Shown here: in pieces, positions 1 through 7,353 of the stretch
Position numbering within the stretch: position 1 is the first letter of the stretch
Layout of the letters: each line of letters opens with the position of its first letter
Source: a virus
DNA length: 21,422 nucleotides
IMG/VR virus record: IMGVR_UViG_3300021389_002628
Coordinates: 1 to 21,422 of that record
Reading direction: 5' to 3' (one strand)
Translations under genes and position numbers: made by a program
The notes under the pieces: generated by a model
What the model was told of the DNA's origin: nothing
Databases searched by the model: none
The model's input: the letters and a program-made list of their open reading frames with translations, nothing else

Positions 1-1261
1 TATTAATTAGTTTCTCTTTTATACTATAAATATGTTTATTTGTTCTTTTCCAATACTGATTGGAATCTAACTCATTCATAGTTTTTATTTTATTATACCA
101 ATTAAAGAACTTTTCAGTTTCTCTTAGTTGATATTTTAATTCTTTTAAACCCATTGCCATCTTCTTATGAGGATGCATTGTTTCATCGTTCTTTAATTCT
201 AACCAACGATTAACAGGTCTTTTTACTTTGGCTTCAGATATATCTTCTCTCATATTACCATCATAGTTCATTGCCCAATTATCAAACCCATCTAACATTT
301 TTGAAATTTGTCTTTCATCTGGTGAACCATACGGATTGTAATCAAACTTAGATTTCATTTTATCTAATTCTTTTTGACCGAAGTTTTCGTATCCACCTTT
401 TTGTTTCCACTTTCTCATTAGTCCTTTTTTAACTTTTGAGATTGCTGAACGAACTTGTGATGGTTTCATTGCTTCGTTTACTGATTCACCAAATTGTTTG
501 GTAATCATTTTAAACATTTTGTTATTAGGTCTACCAGCAATTGCTGATACGAATGCCATTCTATCTTTTAAATTTCCTTTTTTTACAAAGTTAAAAAGTT
601 TCTTTGCATCGATGTTATGTGTATTGATAAAATCATCAACTGCAATACCACGAGTACCAGTGAATCCAGCAATACCCATAGCTAATTTAGAAGCTTCGTT
701 TACTGATTCATTCATTTTGTTATTCTTTTGAACGTGCTGATAAATCTTTTTTGCAAATGCTGGGGAAGTGATTTTAGCAATCTGAGTAATAGTTTCTCTT
801 TTGTTAGGTCTTACAGATGTTGAACTTGCATGACCTTTCATATCAGGAAATTTACCATCTAATGAATATCCATAATCACGAATATCAGTTAGATTGGAAT
901 CTTTATCAAAAATAAATCCATAAGAACTTATTCTTGAGTTGTACATTTTTCTTACGGTAAGTTCGTATCCATTGTTACCTTGTTTATCAGAACCGATAAC
1001 CATTCCAAAGGATTCACCTGTTTTGTTGTTTCTACCTTTGATTGCCTCAGAGATGTTATCAACATCATCACCTACTACACTATAACCAAGTGCAGTTGCG
1101 ATTTTTTTCTTTCTTTTTTTATCAGATTTACCCTTATCAGAGAATGCTTTAGGGGTTTGGTAACCAGCTACATTACCTGTTGTAGTGGCCTCTTCAAGTT
1201 CTTTTTCAATTTCTTGAATTAATTCATCTAAATACTCTTTAAGATTTTCGTTCATTGACAT
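1..1261 (-). CDS. Unknown head-module protein, partial (C-terminus off window)
   Basis: The reading frame opens at an ATG at 1261, seven bases after an AGGAG, and stays open to the left edge, giving 420 visible residues. A second ATG lies two codons later. I do not recognise the family. The first 24 residues are an acidic, helical leader (eleven D/E) ending L-E-E before Ala25, which resembles a T4 head-targeting propeptide cut by prohead protease. Similar x-x-E-Ala sites occur at residues 70-73 (ISEA), 187-190 and 261-264 (both VNEA) and 341-344 (ISEA). A Lys-rich patch follows the leader at residues 43-53. The gene overlaps the upstream 290-residue gene by 23 bases and lies downstream of the portal, where T4 keeps its prohead core and protease genes. 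An internal head or scaffold protein is a reasonable guess, but it is inference. Confidence 0.8.
   Translation of the reverse strand, partial: MSMNENLKEYLDELIQEIEKELEEATTTGNVAGYQTPKAFSDKGKSDKKRKKKIATALGYSVVGDDVDNISEAIKGRNNKTGESFGMVIGSDKQGNNGYELTVRKMYNSRISSYGFIFDKDSNLTDIRDYGYSLDGKFPDMKGHASSTSVRPNKRETITQIAKITSPAFAKKIYQHVQKNNKMNESVNEASKLAMGIAGFTGTRGIAVDDFINTHNIDAKKLFNFVKKGNLKDRMAFVSAIAGRPNNKMFKMITKQFGESVNEAMKPSQVRSAISKVKKGLMRKWKQKGGYENFGQKELDKMKSKFDYNPYGSPDERQISKMLDGFDNWAMNYDGNMREDISEAKVKRPVNRWLELKNDETMHPHKKMAMGLKELKYQLRETEKFFNWYNKIKTMNELDSNQYWKRTNKHIYSIKEKLIN
471..488. repeat. 18-bp direct repeat, copy 1
   Basis: An exact 18-base repeat shared with 693-710. On the coding (minus) strand it is six whole codons encoding E-S-V-N-E-A in the partial head-module protein. 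The 222-base offset is 74 codons, so both copies are in frame. Confidence 0.8.
693..710. repeat. 18-bp direct repeat, copy 2
   Basis: Exact second copy of the 18-base sequence at 471-488, encoding the same six residues with identical codons. The encoded V-N-E before Ala resembles a prohead-protease site. Confidence 0.8.
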
Positions 1262-2111
1262 TTTTTATCTCCTTAATCAATTCATAAGACATCATCAAAG
1301 CTGAAACTTGTTCATCGGTAATCTTTTTACCAATTTTTTGTTTTTTAAGAACATTAATTGTTTCTCTCAACTTGATTTTTGTAATCTTATCCTTCATACT
1401 CTTGTACATACCATGTAAAGTAGTAATAGTTTCGACTAATTGAGAATCATAATACTCGTTAAACTTTGATGTATTAGTTACGTTATTAATATATTCTCTT
1501 AATAAACTCTTCTGTGATTCATTTAGAGTAGTATATTTTTTGTTAAAAGTTTCAACAAGTATTTTATATGTCAACAACCTTAGGTCCTTCTCTTGTTTTC
1601 TATATTCTTCTACTAATTTATCTTGCTTAACACCTGTTGAATTTTGGGAATTAGATGAGATGTGTTCTACAAGAGTGATTTTAGAATCGAATACGTCCTT
1701 AACATCAAGAATATCATTCTTTTTACCTTCAAAAAGTTTATGAATTGAAGCTAAAATTTTGTAGTTTGTTACCGGGGAAGATAAGAAATTATTAATTTCG
1801 AAGTTCTCCTTGATGGATTTAACAAGATTGTACTTTTCTCGTTGAAGTTTTGTATAATTTATTTTAGTATGTGCTTCTAAAATAGCATCAATAAACTTTT
1901 CAGCCTTTGAATCTGTATTGTATTTTTCGTTTATAAGTAGGTTGAATAATCTGAGTTCTTTTGATAGCTCAGTTCCTCTTCCATAGAATTCTTTGATGAT
2001 TCCTTTTGACTTTTCCTCGCTACCATTAAGTATTTCAACGGTAATTTGTCGAGTTAAAAGCTCAAAAAGGAAACCAGTATTCTTAAATTTTGAATGTTTT
2101 ATTTTTCTCAT
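1239..2111 (-). CDS. Conserved-looking helical protein of unknown function in the head module
   Basis: This 290-residue protein is Lys/Glu/Asn-rich, appears almost entirely alpha-helical, and has no signal peptide, membrane segment or cysteine. The N-terminus is basic (MRKIKHSKFKNTGFLFELL) and the C-terminal third (about residues 236-285) looks like an amphipathic helix bundle. I recognise no catalytic motif. The start is an ATG preceded by AGGA at a spacing of about ten bases. The gene sits between the portal gene upstream and the partial protease-site-rich gene downstream, overlapping the latter by 23 bases, so co-translation and a role in prohead assembly are likely from position alone. 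One I-L-E-Ala sequence (residues 77-80) could be a prohead-protease site, although a single site is weak evidence. A prohead core or portal-associated role is inferred only from context. Confidence 0.82.
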   Translation of the reverse strand: MRKIKHSKFKNTGFLFELLTRQITVEILNGSEEKSKGIIKEFYGRGTELSKELRLFNLLINEKYNTDSKAEKFIDAILEAHTKINYTKLQREKYNLVKSIKENFEINNFLSSPVTNYKILASIHKLFEGKKNDILDVKDVFDSKITLVEHISSNSQNSTGVKQDKLVEEYRKQEKDLRLLTYKILVETFNKKYTTLNESQKSLLREYINNVTNTSKFNEYYDSQLVETITTLHGMYKSMKDKITKIKLRETINVLKKQKIGKKITDEQVSALMMSYELIKEIKNVNERKS

Positions 2112-2148
2112 CTTATTTGTTTCCTATTATGATATAGTAAAAATTCCC

Positions 2149-2161
2149 TAATATAAATATA
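2149..2161 (-). promoter_or_regulatory. Putative late promoter element upstream of the 290-residue gene
   Basis: The minus strand reads TATATTTATATTA in the 72-base gap between the portal stop and the next start codon, about 40 bases upstream of that start. The same ATATTTATAT core occurs in three other short gaps. On the plus strand the core reads TATAAATA, the T4 late promoter octamer, but pointing away from the gene, so orientation is uncertain. The region is AT-rich, which raises the chance of coincidence. Confidence 0.4.
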
Positions 2162-2183
2162 AAATTATAAAAGTTAAACTAAA

Positions 2184-3911
2184 TTATTCTTGGTCAAGTA
2201 TATTATTTTCATCTAACATACCTTTCATTTCGTGTAAATACTTCCTTTTAGCAGCTATACCATTAATATATTTAATTGCCTTATCTTCAGAAGTTCTTGA
2301 ACGTTTTTTCGTTCTTTCATCATCACCGAGTGGGTCTCTACCAAGTGGATGTTTATCTTTTTTATAAGTTCCACCCTCTCTTGGTCTACCACCTTTATCT
2401 TTAATTTCTTGTTTGATATTTTCAATTTGTTCTTCTATATCATCTGGTTCTTCATCTTCTTGTGCAGGGTCTGAACCTTCATCTTCAATAGAACGGAATC
2501 TAAATCTATCTTTTAAGTCATCCAACATCCTAACTCTCTGTTCATCTTGTTCACCACCACTTAGTTTAAAGATGTTTTCATATACCCAATCTTTGGATAA
2601 CATATTAAGACCTTGAATATCTTGAGCCAATCTAATCTTCTCACTCCACAAGTTTACTTTTTCTTGTTCATAAATTGTAGATGGGTTTACTAATTGTAAA
2701 CTAAAGTTAGTCATTTCTGAATCTTGAATTCCTTGTGAGTACAAATGAACTATTGCAATCTTAGATAATTCTGAAATTACTGTTCTTTGAATTCTTTCAA
2801 TTGTTCTTGCAAATCTTACATCTTCAGCGGCAAGAGTTGCTTTACCATTTACATTTTCCTCATATCCTAAATAAGCTCTTGGAATTTTTAATGCTGCAAA
2901 TAATTTATTTTTTAAATAATCGATATCCTCAATACTAGCATATTCTAATCCTGCAAGATTATCAATTGATGTTCCACTATCACCACCACGAACAGGAAGA
3001 TAGAAATCTTCTGTTAGGTTTTGCATATTGTACTTTAAGTTGTAATCACCAGTATTTCTATCAACAAAAGGAACTTTTTTCATTTTGTTCATAATTCTCT
3101 GCATGTAGTTATCAACTTCAGTAGGAGGGATATTACCTATATCAATTTTGAAAACTCTTTTTTCTGGTGCTCTCATGATTCTGTGAATCAACATAGCATC
3201 TTCCATTAGAGATAATTGTTTCCACAATCTTCTTCCATTCTCAATCATAGATTTACCATATGGTAACCAGTTTGTATCTGCTAATAATCTAAAGTGAGCA
3301 ACTTCAAAGTTTTCATATTGTTCTTTACCATTCGGGTCCTCAGTAATTTTAAACTTTACTGAATTTGGATTCGAAGGGTCTGTTCTTTCTAATCTTTCTG
3401 TGTTGTAAACTGAATGAGGTGTTACATTAACAATACCTTTACCTTCAGCGATTTCTAAACCTAAGAAGAAATCTCCATACTTACACATATTTCTTACCCA
3501 TGGCCATAAGTTGAATTCAACATTAAGAATATCATAGAATAAGTTTGTAAGTAAATCTTGTACTTTTTGATTATCAGAATGAATCATAAGAGTATCACCA
3601 AATTCGTTCTTTAGTGTTGATTCATCTGCGTAAATATCAAGAGCTGATGCTAATATTGGGTCGTTATCCATCGCATCGTAATCTCTAAAAACTTCTCTAC
3701 GAACTTGTTGGTATGCCATTGATTGAGCACCACCTGCTTGTTCATAGAAACTTTTTTGTAGTTTCGTATATCTATCTCTTAGAGAAGATAAATTTGTTTG
3801 TTGTCTTTCATCGGTATCAACAACTTTTCTCTTACCATCTTTATCGACAGTAACAACTGCTTGAGCTCTGAAGAGTTTCGTTAATCTACCAAAAAATGAA
3901 GTATCTGCCAT
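2184..3911 (-). CDS. 20: Portal vertex protein (T4 gp20-like)
   Basis: This 575-residue protein forms the dodecameric portal through which DNA enters and leaves the head, and it nucleates prohead assembly in T4-like phages. Length and pattern fit the gp20 family (T4 gp20 is about 520 residues). Supporting stretches include the early YDAMDNDPILASALDIYADE block (near residues 78-97), the WVRNMCKYGDFFLGLEI block (near 138-154) and the later AYLGYEENVNGKATLAAEDVRF block. The C-terminal tail is unusual: a run of Asp/Glu (around residues 480-500) is followed by a Gly/Lys/Arg-rich segment. The start is an ATG with AGGA seven bases upstream. It follows the small acidic-leader gene by 39 bases and precedes the helical unknown. 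T4 has the tail sheath and tube genes between terminase and portal; here they are absent from that place. Confidence 0.9.
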   Translation of the reverse strand: MADTSFFGRLTKLFRAQAVVTVDKDGKRKVVDTDERQQTNLSSLRDRYTKLQKSFYEQAGGAQSMAYQQVRREVFRDYDAMDNDPILASALDIYADESTLKNEFGDTLMIHSDNQKVQDLLTNLFYDILNVEFNLWPWVRNMCKYGDFFLGLEIAEGKGIVNVTPHSVYNTERLERTDPSNPNSVKFKITEDPNGKEQYENFEVAHFRLLADTNWLPYGKSMIENGRRLWKQLSLMEDAMLIHRIMRAPEKRVFKIDIGNIPPTEVDNYMQRIMNKMKKVPFVDRNTGDYNLKYNMQNLTEDFYLPVRGGDSGTSIDNLAGLEYASIEDIDYLKNKLFAALKIPRAYLGYEENVNGKATLAAEDVRFARTIERIQRTVISELSKIAIVHLYSQGIQDSEMTNFSLQLVNPSTIYEQEKVNLWSEKIRLAQDIQGLNMLSKDWVYENIFKLSGGEQDEQRVRMLDDLKDRFRFRSIEDEGSDPAQEDEEPDDIEEQIENIKQEIKDKGGRPREGGTYKKDKHPLGRDPLGDDERTKKRSRTSEDKAIKYINGIAAKRKYLHEMKGMLDENNILDQE

Positions 3912-3950
3912 CTTGTTCCTAATTTAATTTTATAACCTTTTAATTTTATT

Positions 3951-4337
3951 TTACCACTTTCTACATGACCAGTATCTAGCTTTGTGTCTTGGACCTGGTG
4001 AATCACAATTGTGTCTTGCTCTAAATGCTTTTCTTGCATCTGGATTATTCTTACGAATTTTCATCGTCTTTTCATTTCCCTTACCTTTGTGACCAAAGTT
4101 TACTTTTACTACATTACCTTGAGGATTTTTAACATATACTTTGAATTTTTTAACATCACCTTGCATTGGTTTACCAAGTTTTACTTTTCTTCCTTGGTAT
4201 TCTGCTTCGTTAATATCAGATTTATACGATTCCATGAATTCACAGAATTCTTTAATATCATCGTAATTTTCTACGAAATACTCATTACAATAAGATTCTG
4301 TTTCGTTTTCACTAATTAATTTTTTCATTGAAATCAT
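3951..4337 (-). CDS. Small putative head protein with acidic leader and basic Cys/His C-terminal domain
   Basis: This 128-residue protein has two halves. Residues 1-44 are strongly acidic and end in I-N-E before Ala45, which fits the T4 prohead-protease pattern. Residues 45-128 are strongly basic and end in a motif with Phe-Arg-Ala-Arg-His-Asn-Cys, a Gly-Pro turn and Tyr-Trp-Ser-Cys (C111, C125; H109, H118), which might bind metal or DNA. I recall this basic domain as recurrent in T4-like marine phages without a known role. Sequence and location suggest an internal head protein made with a cleavable targeting leader, as T4 internal proteins are, but this is inference. AGGAG lies nine bases before the first ATG; a second ATG lies three codons in (4328) and would remove only MIS. 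The gene is between terminase and portal, downstream of a putative promoter element. Confidence 0.82.
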   Translation of the reverse strand: MISMKKLISENETESYCNEYFVENYDDIKEFCEFMESYKSDINEAEYQGRKVKLGKPMQGDVKKFKVYVKNPQGNVVKVNFGHKGKGNEKTMKIRKNNPDARKAFRARHNCDSPGPRHKARYWSCRKW

Positions 4338-4354
4338 AATATTTTTCTCCTTAC

Positions 4355-4366
4355 TATATAAATATA
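4355..4366 (-). promoter_or_regulatory. Putative late promoter element upstream of the small head protein gene
   Basis: TATATTTATATA on the minus strand lies in the 32-base gap after the terminase stop, about 18 bases upstream of the start at 4337 and directly before its AGGAG. It matches the core found at 2149-2161, 7320-7333 and 12311-12321. Recurrence at a similar distance before minus-strand starts supports promoter function; no mapped transcript is available. Confidence 0.45.
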
Positions 4367-4369
4367 CAA

Positions 4370-5962
4370 TTATTTAATTAACCAAGTTAAATCCTCATCT
4401 CTATCACCAACCCTTTGTTTCCAAGGATTATCTTCCATTGAAGAATTACCACCAAATCCCATACCAACTACATCCAATGAATGTGCTCCAATACCACCTA
4501 ATGCTTGTTTTGTTAAATCAATTCCTTCTTGTCTTAATCTAAGTGCAGTATCTCTAACCCACAATCCAATAGATAATGACATTGTTAAATCATCATTGTA
4601 TCCACTCATGGCTTCGGCTCTATTTCCTCTCCATATAAATGTAAACAATTCATCAATTAATCGCGTTGAACGAACTGTTACAGATTTATCTCTAAAATAA
4701 TCATCCAACTTTGATATAATCAAAGGTCGAGTTTTAGATGTTGTACTAAATCCTGCAACCATTCCTCTTTCTTCTCTATTATATTTATTATGTAATTGAT
4801 GTTCAACATCTACATACTTTAAATCTTTACTCATGTAGAAAAGATTTCCATATCCTCTATCAATTACTTGTTGTATAACTGCCCAACCAATATTTGCGTT
4901 CTCAATTACTAATAGTGCTTGATTGTAATCAGTTGCCAATGAAACTAAAAAGTTTCCAAAATCTTTAGTATCCAATTTACCTCTGTATTCTGCAACTTGT
5001 GAAGCTTCTTCAACATCTATAACATGACATGCTGAATAATCAGTTGAATCTCCACGAGCAACATCCGCAACTACCATATATGTTTTATTATAGTTGGGAT
5101 ATTCCCACTTCCAAAGATTTCCATCGAATCCTGTTTTCTCTATTGGTTCTTGACAAAAGGATTCTTTATAGAACATAAGAAGTTGAGGGTCAATCACAGT
5201 ATCACCAGAAGAAACGAAATCACAATCACATTCTTGTGCTGCTCCCTTTACTCCTAATAGTACTTCTTGTTCATCTCTCCAATCTTGATTTCTTTCAGGA
5301 TGAACACTCCAATGTAATCTGATTGGATTGAATCCATTTTCTTCTTCTTCAGCACCTACCCAAGTTTTATGAAAGAAATTTCCGACACCATTTGGTGTAG
5401 AAAGAATAATTGCATTACCACCCGTTGATAAGGTAGATTGTGCTGATATCCAAATATCTTCAATCTTATCAATAAATGCAGCTTCATCAAATACCAATAA
5501 GGATAATGCTTCAGAACGACCAGCATCACCAGCGGCTGAAGTTGCTTTTATCTGAGAACCATTCGAGTATCTTAAGGATAGTTTGTTATCTTCTACTGTT
5601 GTTTGTTTTAACCATGATGGTAAGTACTGATTCATTACACGAACCTTCGTTACAAGGTTCTTGGCAACTTCTTGTTTAGTTGCAATTACTAATACATTAA
5701 AATCTTGATTGAATAACATTTTCCAAAGTGAAAATCCCGCAGTTAAGGTTGAGATACCTGTTTGTCGAGATTTAAGGATAATGTTATAACGATGTTCTGC
5801 GAATTGGTCTAAAGTTCTTTCTTGAAACTGATATAAGTGAAAAGGAATCTTACCTCGCACAGGATGCTGAATCATACAATACTTTTTCATAAAGTAGATT
5901 GGGTCTTGTGCACATTTTTGATACTCAAGTTTAATTATTTCCTTTAAACTCTGTTTAGCCAT
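4370..5962 (-). CDS. terL: Terminase large subunit (ATPase and nuclease, gp17-like)
   Basis: This 530-residue protein is the DNA-packaging motor: the N-terminal ATPase drives DNA into the prohead at the portal and the C-terminal nuclease cuts the concatemer. The Walker A motif LKSRQTGIST is at residues 63-72, Walker B LLVFDEAA at 155-162 (D159, E160), and the coupling motif STPNG at 188-192. The RNase H-like nuclease keeps acidic residues at D300 (VVADVARGD), E354 (LVIENAN) and D457/D458 (GYNDDLTMS). It is shorter than T4 gp17 (610 residues) but looks complete and active. The start is an ATG only three bases after the stop of the membrane-protein gene, with AGGA about 12 bases upstream. The next gene begins after a short gap with a putative promoter, and the portal follows that. 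Confidence 0.97.
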   Translation of the reverse strand: MAKQSLKEIIKLEYQKCAQDPIYFMKKYCMIQHPVRGKIPFHLYQFQERTLDQFAEHRYNIILKSRQTGISTLTAGFSLWKMLFNQDFNVLVIATKQEVAKNLVTKVRVMNQYLPSWLKQTTVEDNKLSLRYSNGSQIKATSAAGDAGRSEALSLLVFDEAAFIDKIEDIWISAQSTLSTGGNAIILSTPNGVGNFFHKTWVGAEEEENGFNPIRLHWSVHPERNQDWRDEQEVLLGVKGAAQECDCDFVSSGDTVIDPQLLMFYKESFCQEPIEKTGFDGNLWKWEYPNYNKTYMVVADVARGDSTDYSACHVIDVEEASQVAEYRGKLDTKDFGNFLVSLATDYNQALLVIENANIGWAVIQQVIDRGYGNLFYMSKDLKYVDVEHQLHNKYNREERGMVAGFSTTSKTRPLIISKLDDYFRDKSVTVRSTRLIDELFTFIWRGNRAEAMSGYNDDLTMSLSIGLWVRDTALRLRQEGIDLTKQALGGIGAHSLDVVGMGFGGNSSMEDNPWKQRVGDRDEDLTWLIK

Positions 5963-5965
5963 TTT

Positions 5966-6655
5966 TTATTTTTTTCCTATTTTCCAATAGAGAGATGTTC
6001 CAACGAATGGTTTGTATTCTCCACCTTGATTAGATAAACCTACATTCAATCCATAGATATTCATCTTCTTAGTTTTTAACAATCCATTAACACTTAAGTT
6101 ACCAAAGCCATTTGTTTGGTCAACTCCTAATCCGAAACCATAATAAAATTCGTTTTTAGGTAACTCTTTTACAATGGTAGTATTGTAAACAGTTGGAATC
6201 TTGAAGAACCAATCAATTTCTCTTGATTCGATTCTATTTTGTGAAATAACATCAGTAAGAATACCAAATCCTAAACTACTATCTGGTTTTGCTCCTAATG
6301 AATCAGTTACTTCTGTTGGGAACTCATAAGTTAAGTTCAATGTATCTTTTACTGTTATTTTAGAAAAGTAATCTTTAATAATTGCAAGTGAATCCACATC
6401 TATTGGTATTTCAACTTCTTTAATTACTTCTTTTGTAATGTACTTTGGTACATACTTTGTTACTTTAACTTCTTTTTCAACGTAAATTGTATCAGTTTCT
6501 TGTTTGATTAGTTCATAATCTTTACCATCTACATTTACAATTTCTTTATCTTCGAAATCCGTTCCACATCCTCTCATTAAAAAGATAACTCCTATTAATA
6601 GTAGGATAAATAATTCTTTCCATCTTTTTGATAGTAAACTAAATAAAATGCTCAT
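5966..6655 (-). CDS. Membrane-anchored protein with extended periplasmic-type region, unknown role
   Basis: This 229-residue protein has one hydrophobic helix at about residues 13-28 (ELFILLLIGVIFLMRG), preceded by Lys/Arg, followed by Cys30 in a weak lipobox-like setting. Residues 50-85 alternate Val/Lys/Glu (VEKEVKVTKYVPKYITKEVIKEVEIPI), a beta or stalk-like pattern. The C-terminal 60 residues have alternating aromatic and glycine residues and end WKIGKK, suggesting short beta strands. Membrane proteins with such a VPKEV-type stalk are familiar to me from Bacteroidetes phages, without a firm function. A spanin-like or host-envelope role is possible but unproven. The start is an ATG with AAGGA about eight bases upstream; it overlaps the upstream gene by 17 bases and nearly abuts terminase, so it is co-translated with packaging genes, an odd place for a lysis protein. 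Confidence 0.8.
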   Translation of the reverse strand: MSILFSLLSKRWKELFILLLIGVIFLMRGCGTDFEDKEIVNVDGKDYELIKQETDTIYVEKEVKVTKYVPKYITKEVIKEVEIPIDVDSLAIIKDYFSKITVKDTLNLTYEFPTEVTDSLGAKPDSSLGFGILTDVISQNRIESREIDWFFKIPTVYNTTIVKELPKNEFYYGFGLGVDQTNGFGNLSVNGLLKTKKMNIYGLNVGLSNQGGEYKPFVGTSLYWKIGKK

Positions 6656-7295
6656 AATTTTTTTCCTTTAATATATCGAAGGCCTTAATTCTTTTGTTTT
6701 CTAACTCTTCGATTTCTTTTGTCCCATTATCTATCATTTCTTGAATATCTTTTTTTGTATCTTCAATCGAATTTGGTAATTCCCACTTTTCAACCGTTCC
6801 ATCTTCATTTACATATTCATAAAATGGTTTGATATCTTTTAGTGATTGTTTTAATTCTTCTAATTTTGTTTTACCAAACACAATCATACGAGTAAATATC
6901 TTATAATCTTGATATTCTTGAAATAATCCAACCGCTCTTAATTCGGTTTCTCTTATCGATGTACAATTCATACAAAACCCACCATTCTGTATAAACTTCA
7001 AATCTTTTGCAGATTTTTTAATAGTTTTACACTCAGCGTTTTTACATTTTGATTTTTCTTCGAGATATTTTCTGATTTCTTGTAATGCTTCAGAATTTTT
7101 ACCCGTTTTTAAAACATAGCCTTCTTTTTGTTCATATTTACTATGTTCATCTTCCCAAACATCACCTACTTTATGAGATTCTTTCTTTTTAGTCCAACCA
7201 ACAGTTGTATTTTTATCATACTTTCCTGTCTGAACCATATCTACCAACTTTCTACGAGTTGGATGCATATATTTCTTTTTAAATTCTTTTCCCAT
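6639..7295 (-). CDS. Zinc-binding protein with coiled-coil tail, unknown function
   Basis: This 218-residue protein has a basic N-terminus (KKKYMHPTRRKLVDMV), a central four-cysteine cluster C84-x4-C89-x18-C108-x2-C111 that looks like a zinc ribbon, and a Lys/Glu-rich C-terminal half (residues 141-212) with heptad-like spacing suggesting a coiled coil. I recall similar proteins in T4-like marine phages, listed as hypothetical. It sits two genes upstream of the large terminase, near where T4 places the small terminase gp16, which also forms helical oligomers. That similarity of place and shape is suggestive only, since known small terminases do not normally carry a zinc ribbon. It begins with an ATG lacking a good ribosome site and follows a putative promoter element by about 25 bases. 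Its 3' end overlaps the membrane-protein gene. Confidence 0.82.
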   Translation of the reverse strand: MGKEFKKKYMHPTRRKLVDMVQTGKYDKNTTVGWTKKKESHKVGDVWEDEHSKYEQKEGYVLKTGKNSEALQEIRKYLEEKSKCKNAECKTIKKSAKDLKFIQNGGFCMNCTSIRETELRAVGLFQEYQDYKIFTRMIVFGKTKLEELKQSLKDIKPFYEYVNEDGTVEKWELPNSIEDTKKDIQEMIDNGTKEIEELENKRIKAFDILKEKNYEHFI

Positions 7296-7319
7296 TATTA
7301 TACATTAGGTTATGTTGTG

Positions 7320-7333
7320 TATATAAATATATA
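7320..7333 (-). promoter_or_regulatory. Putative late promoter element upstream of the zinc-binding protein gene
   Basis: TATATATTTATATA on the minus strand lies in the 58-base gap between the polyprotein stop and the next start at 7295, about 25 bases upstream of that start. It shares the ATATTTATAT core with three other gaps. The rest of the gap shows no hairpin that would serve as a terminator. Confidence 0.45.
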
Positions 7334-7353
7334 AAAATAGAGAAACCGAAATT

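Noticed and set aside
980-1222. Plus-strand frame with Cys/Phe-rich, membrane-like translation
   Set aside because: It is antisense to the partial head-module gene, which has a good ribosome site and consistent codons.
7296-7353. Terminator after the giant gene
   Set aside because: The gap is AT-rich but shows no GC-rich stem followed by a T run on the coding strand.
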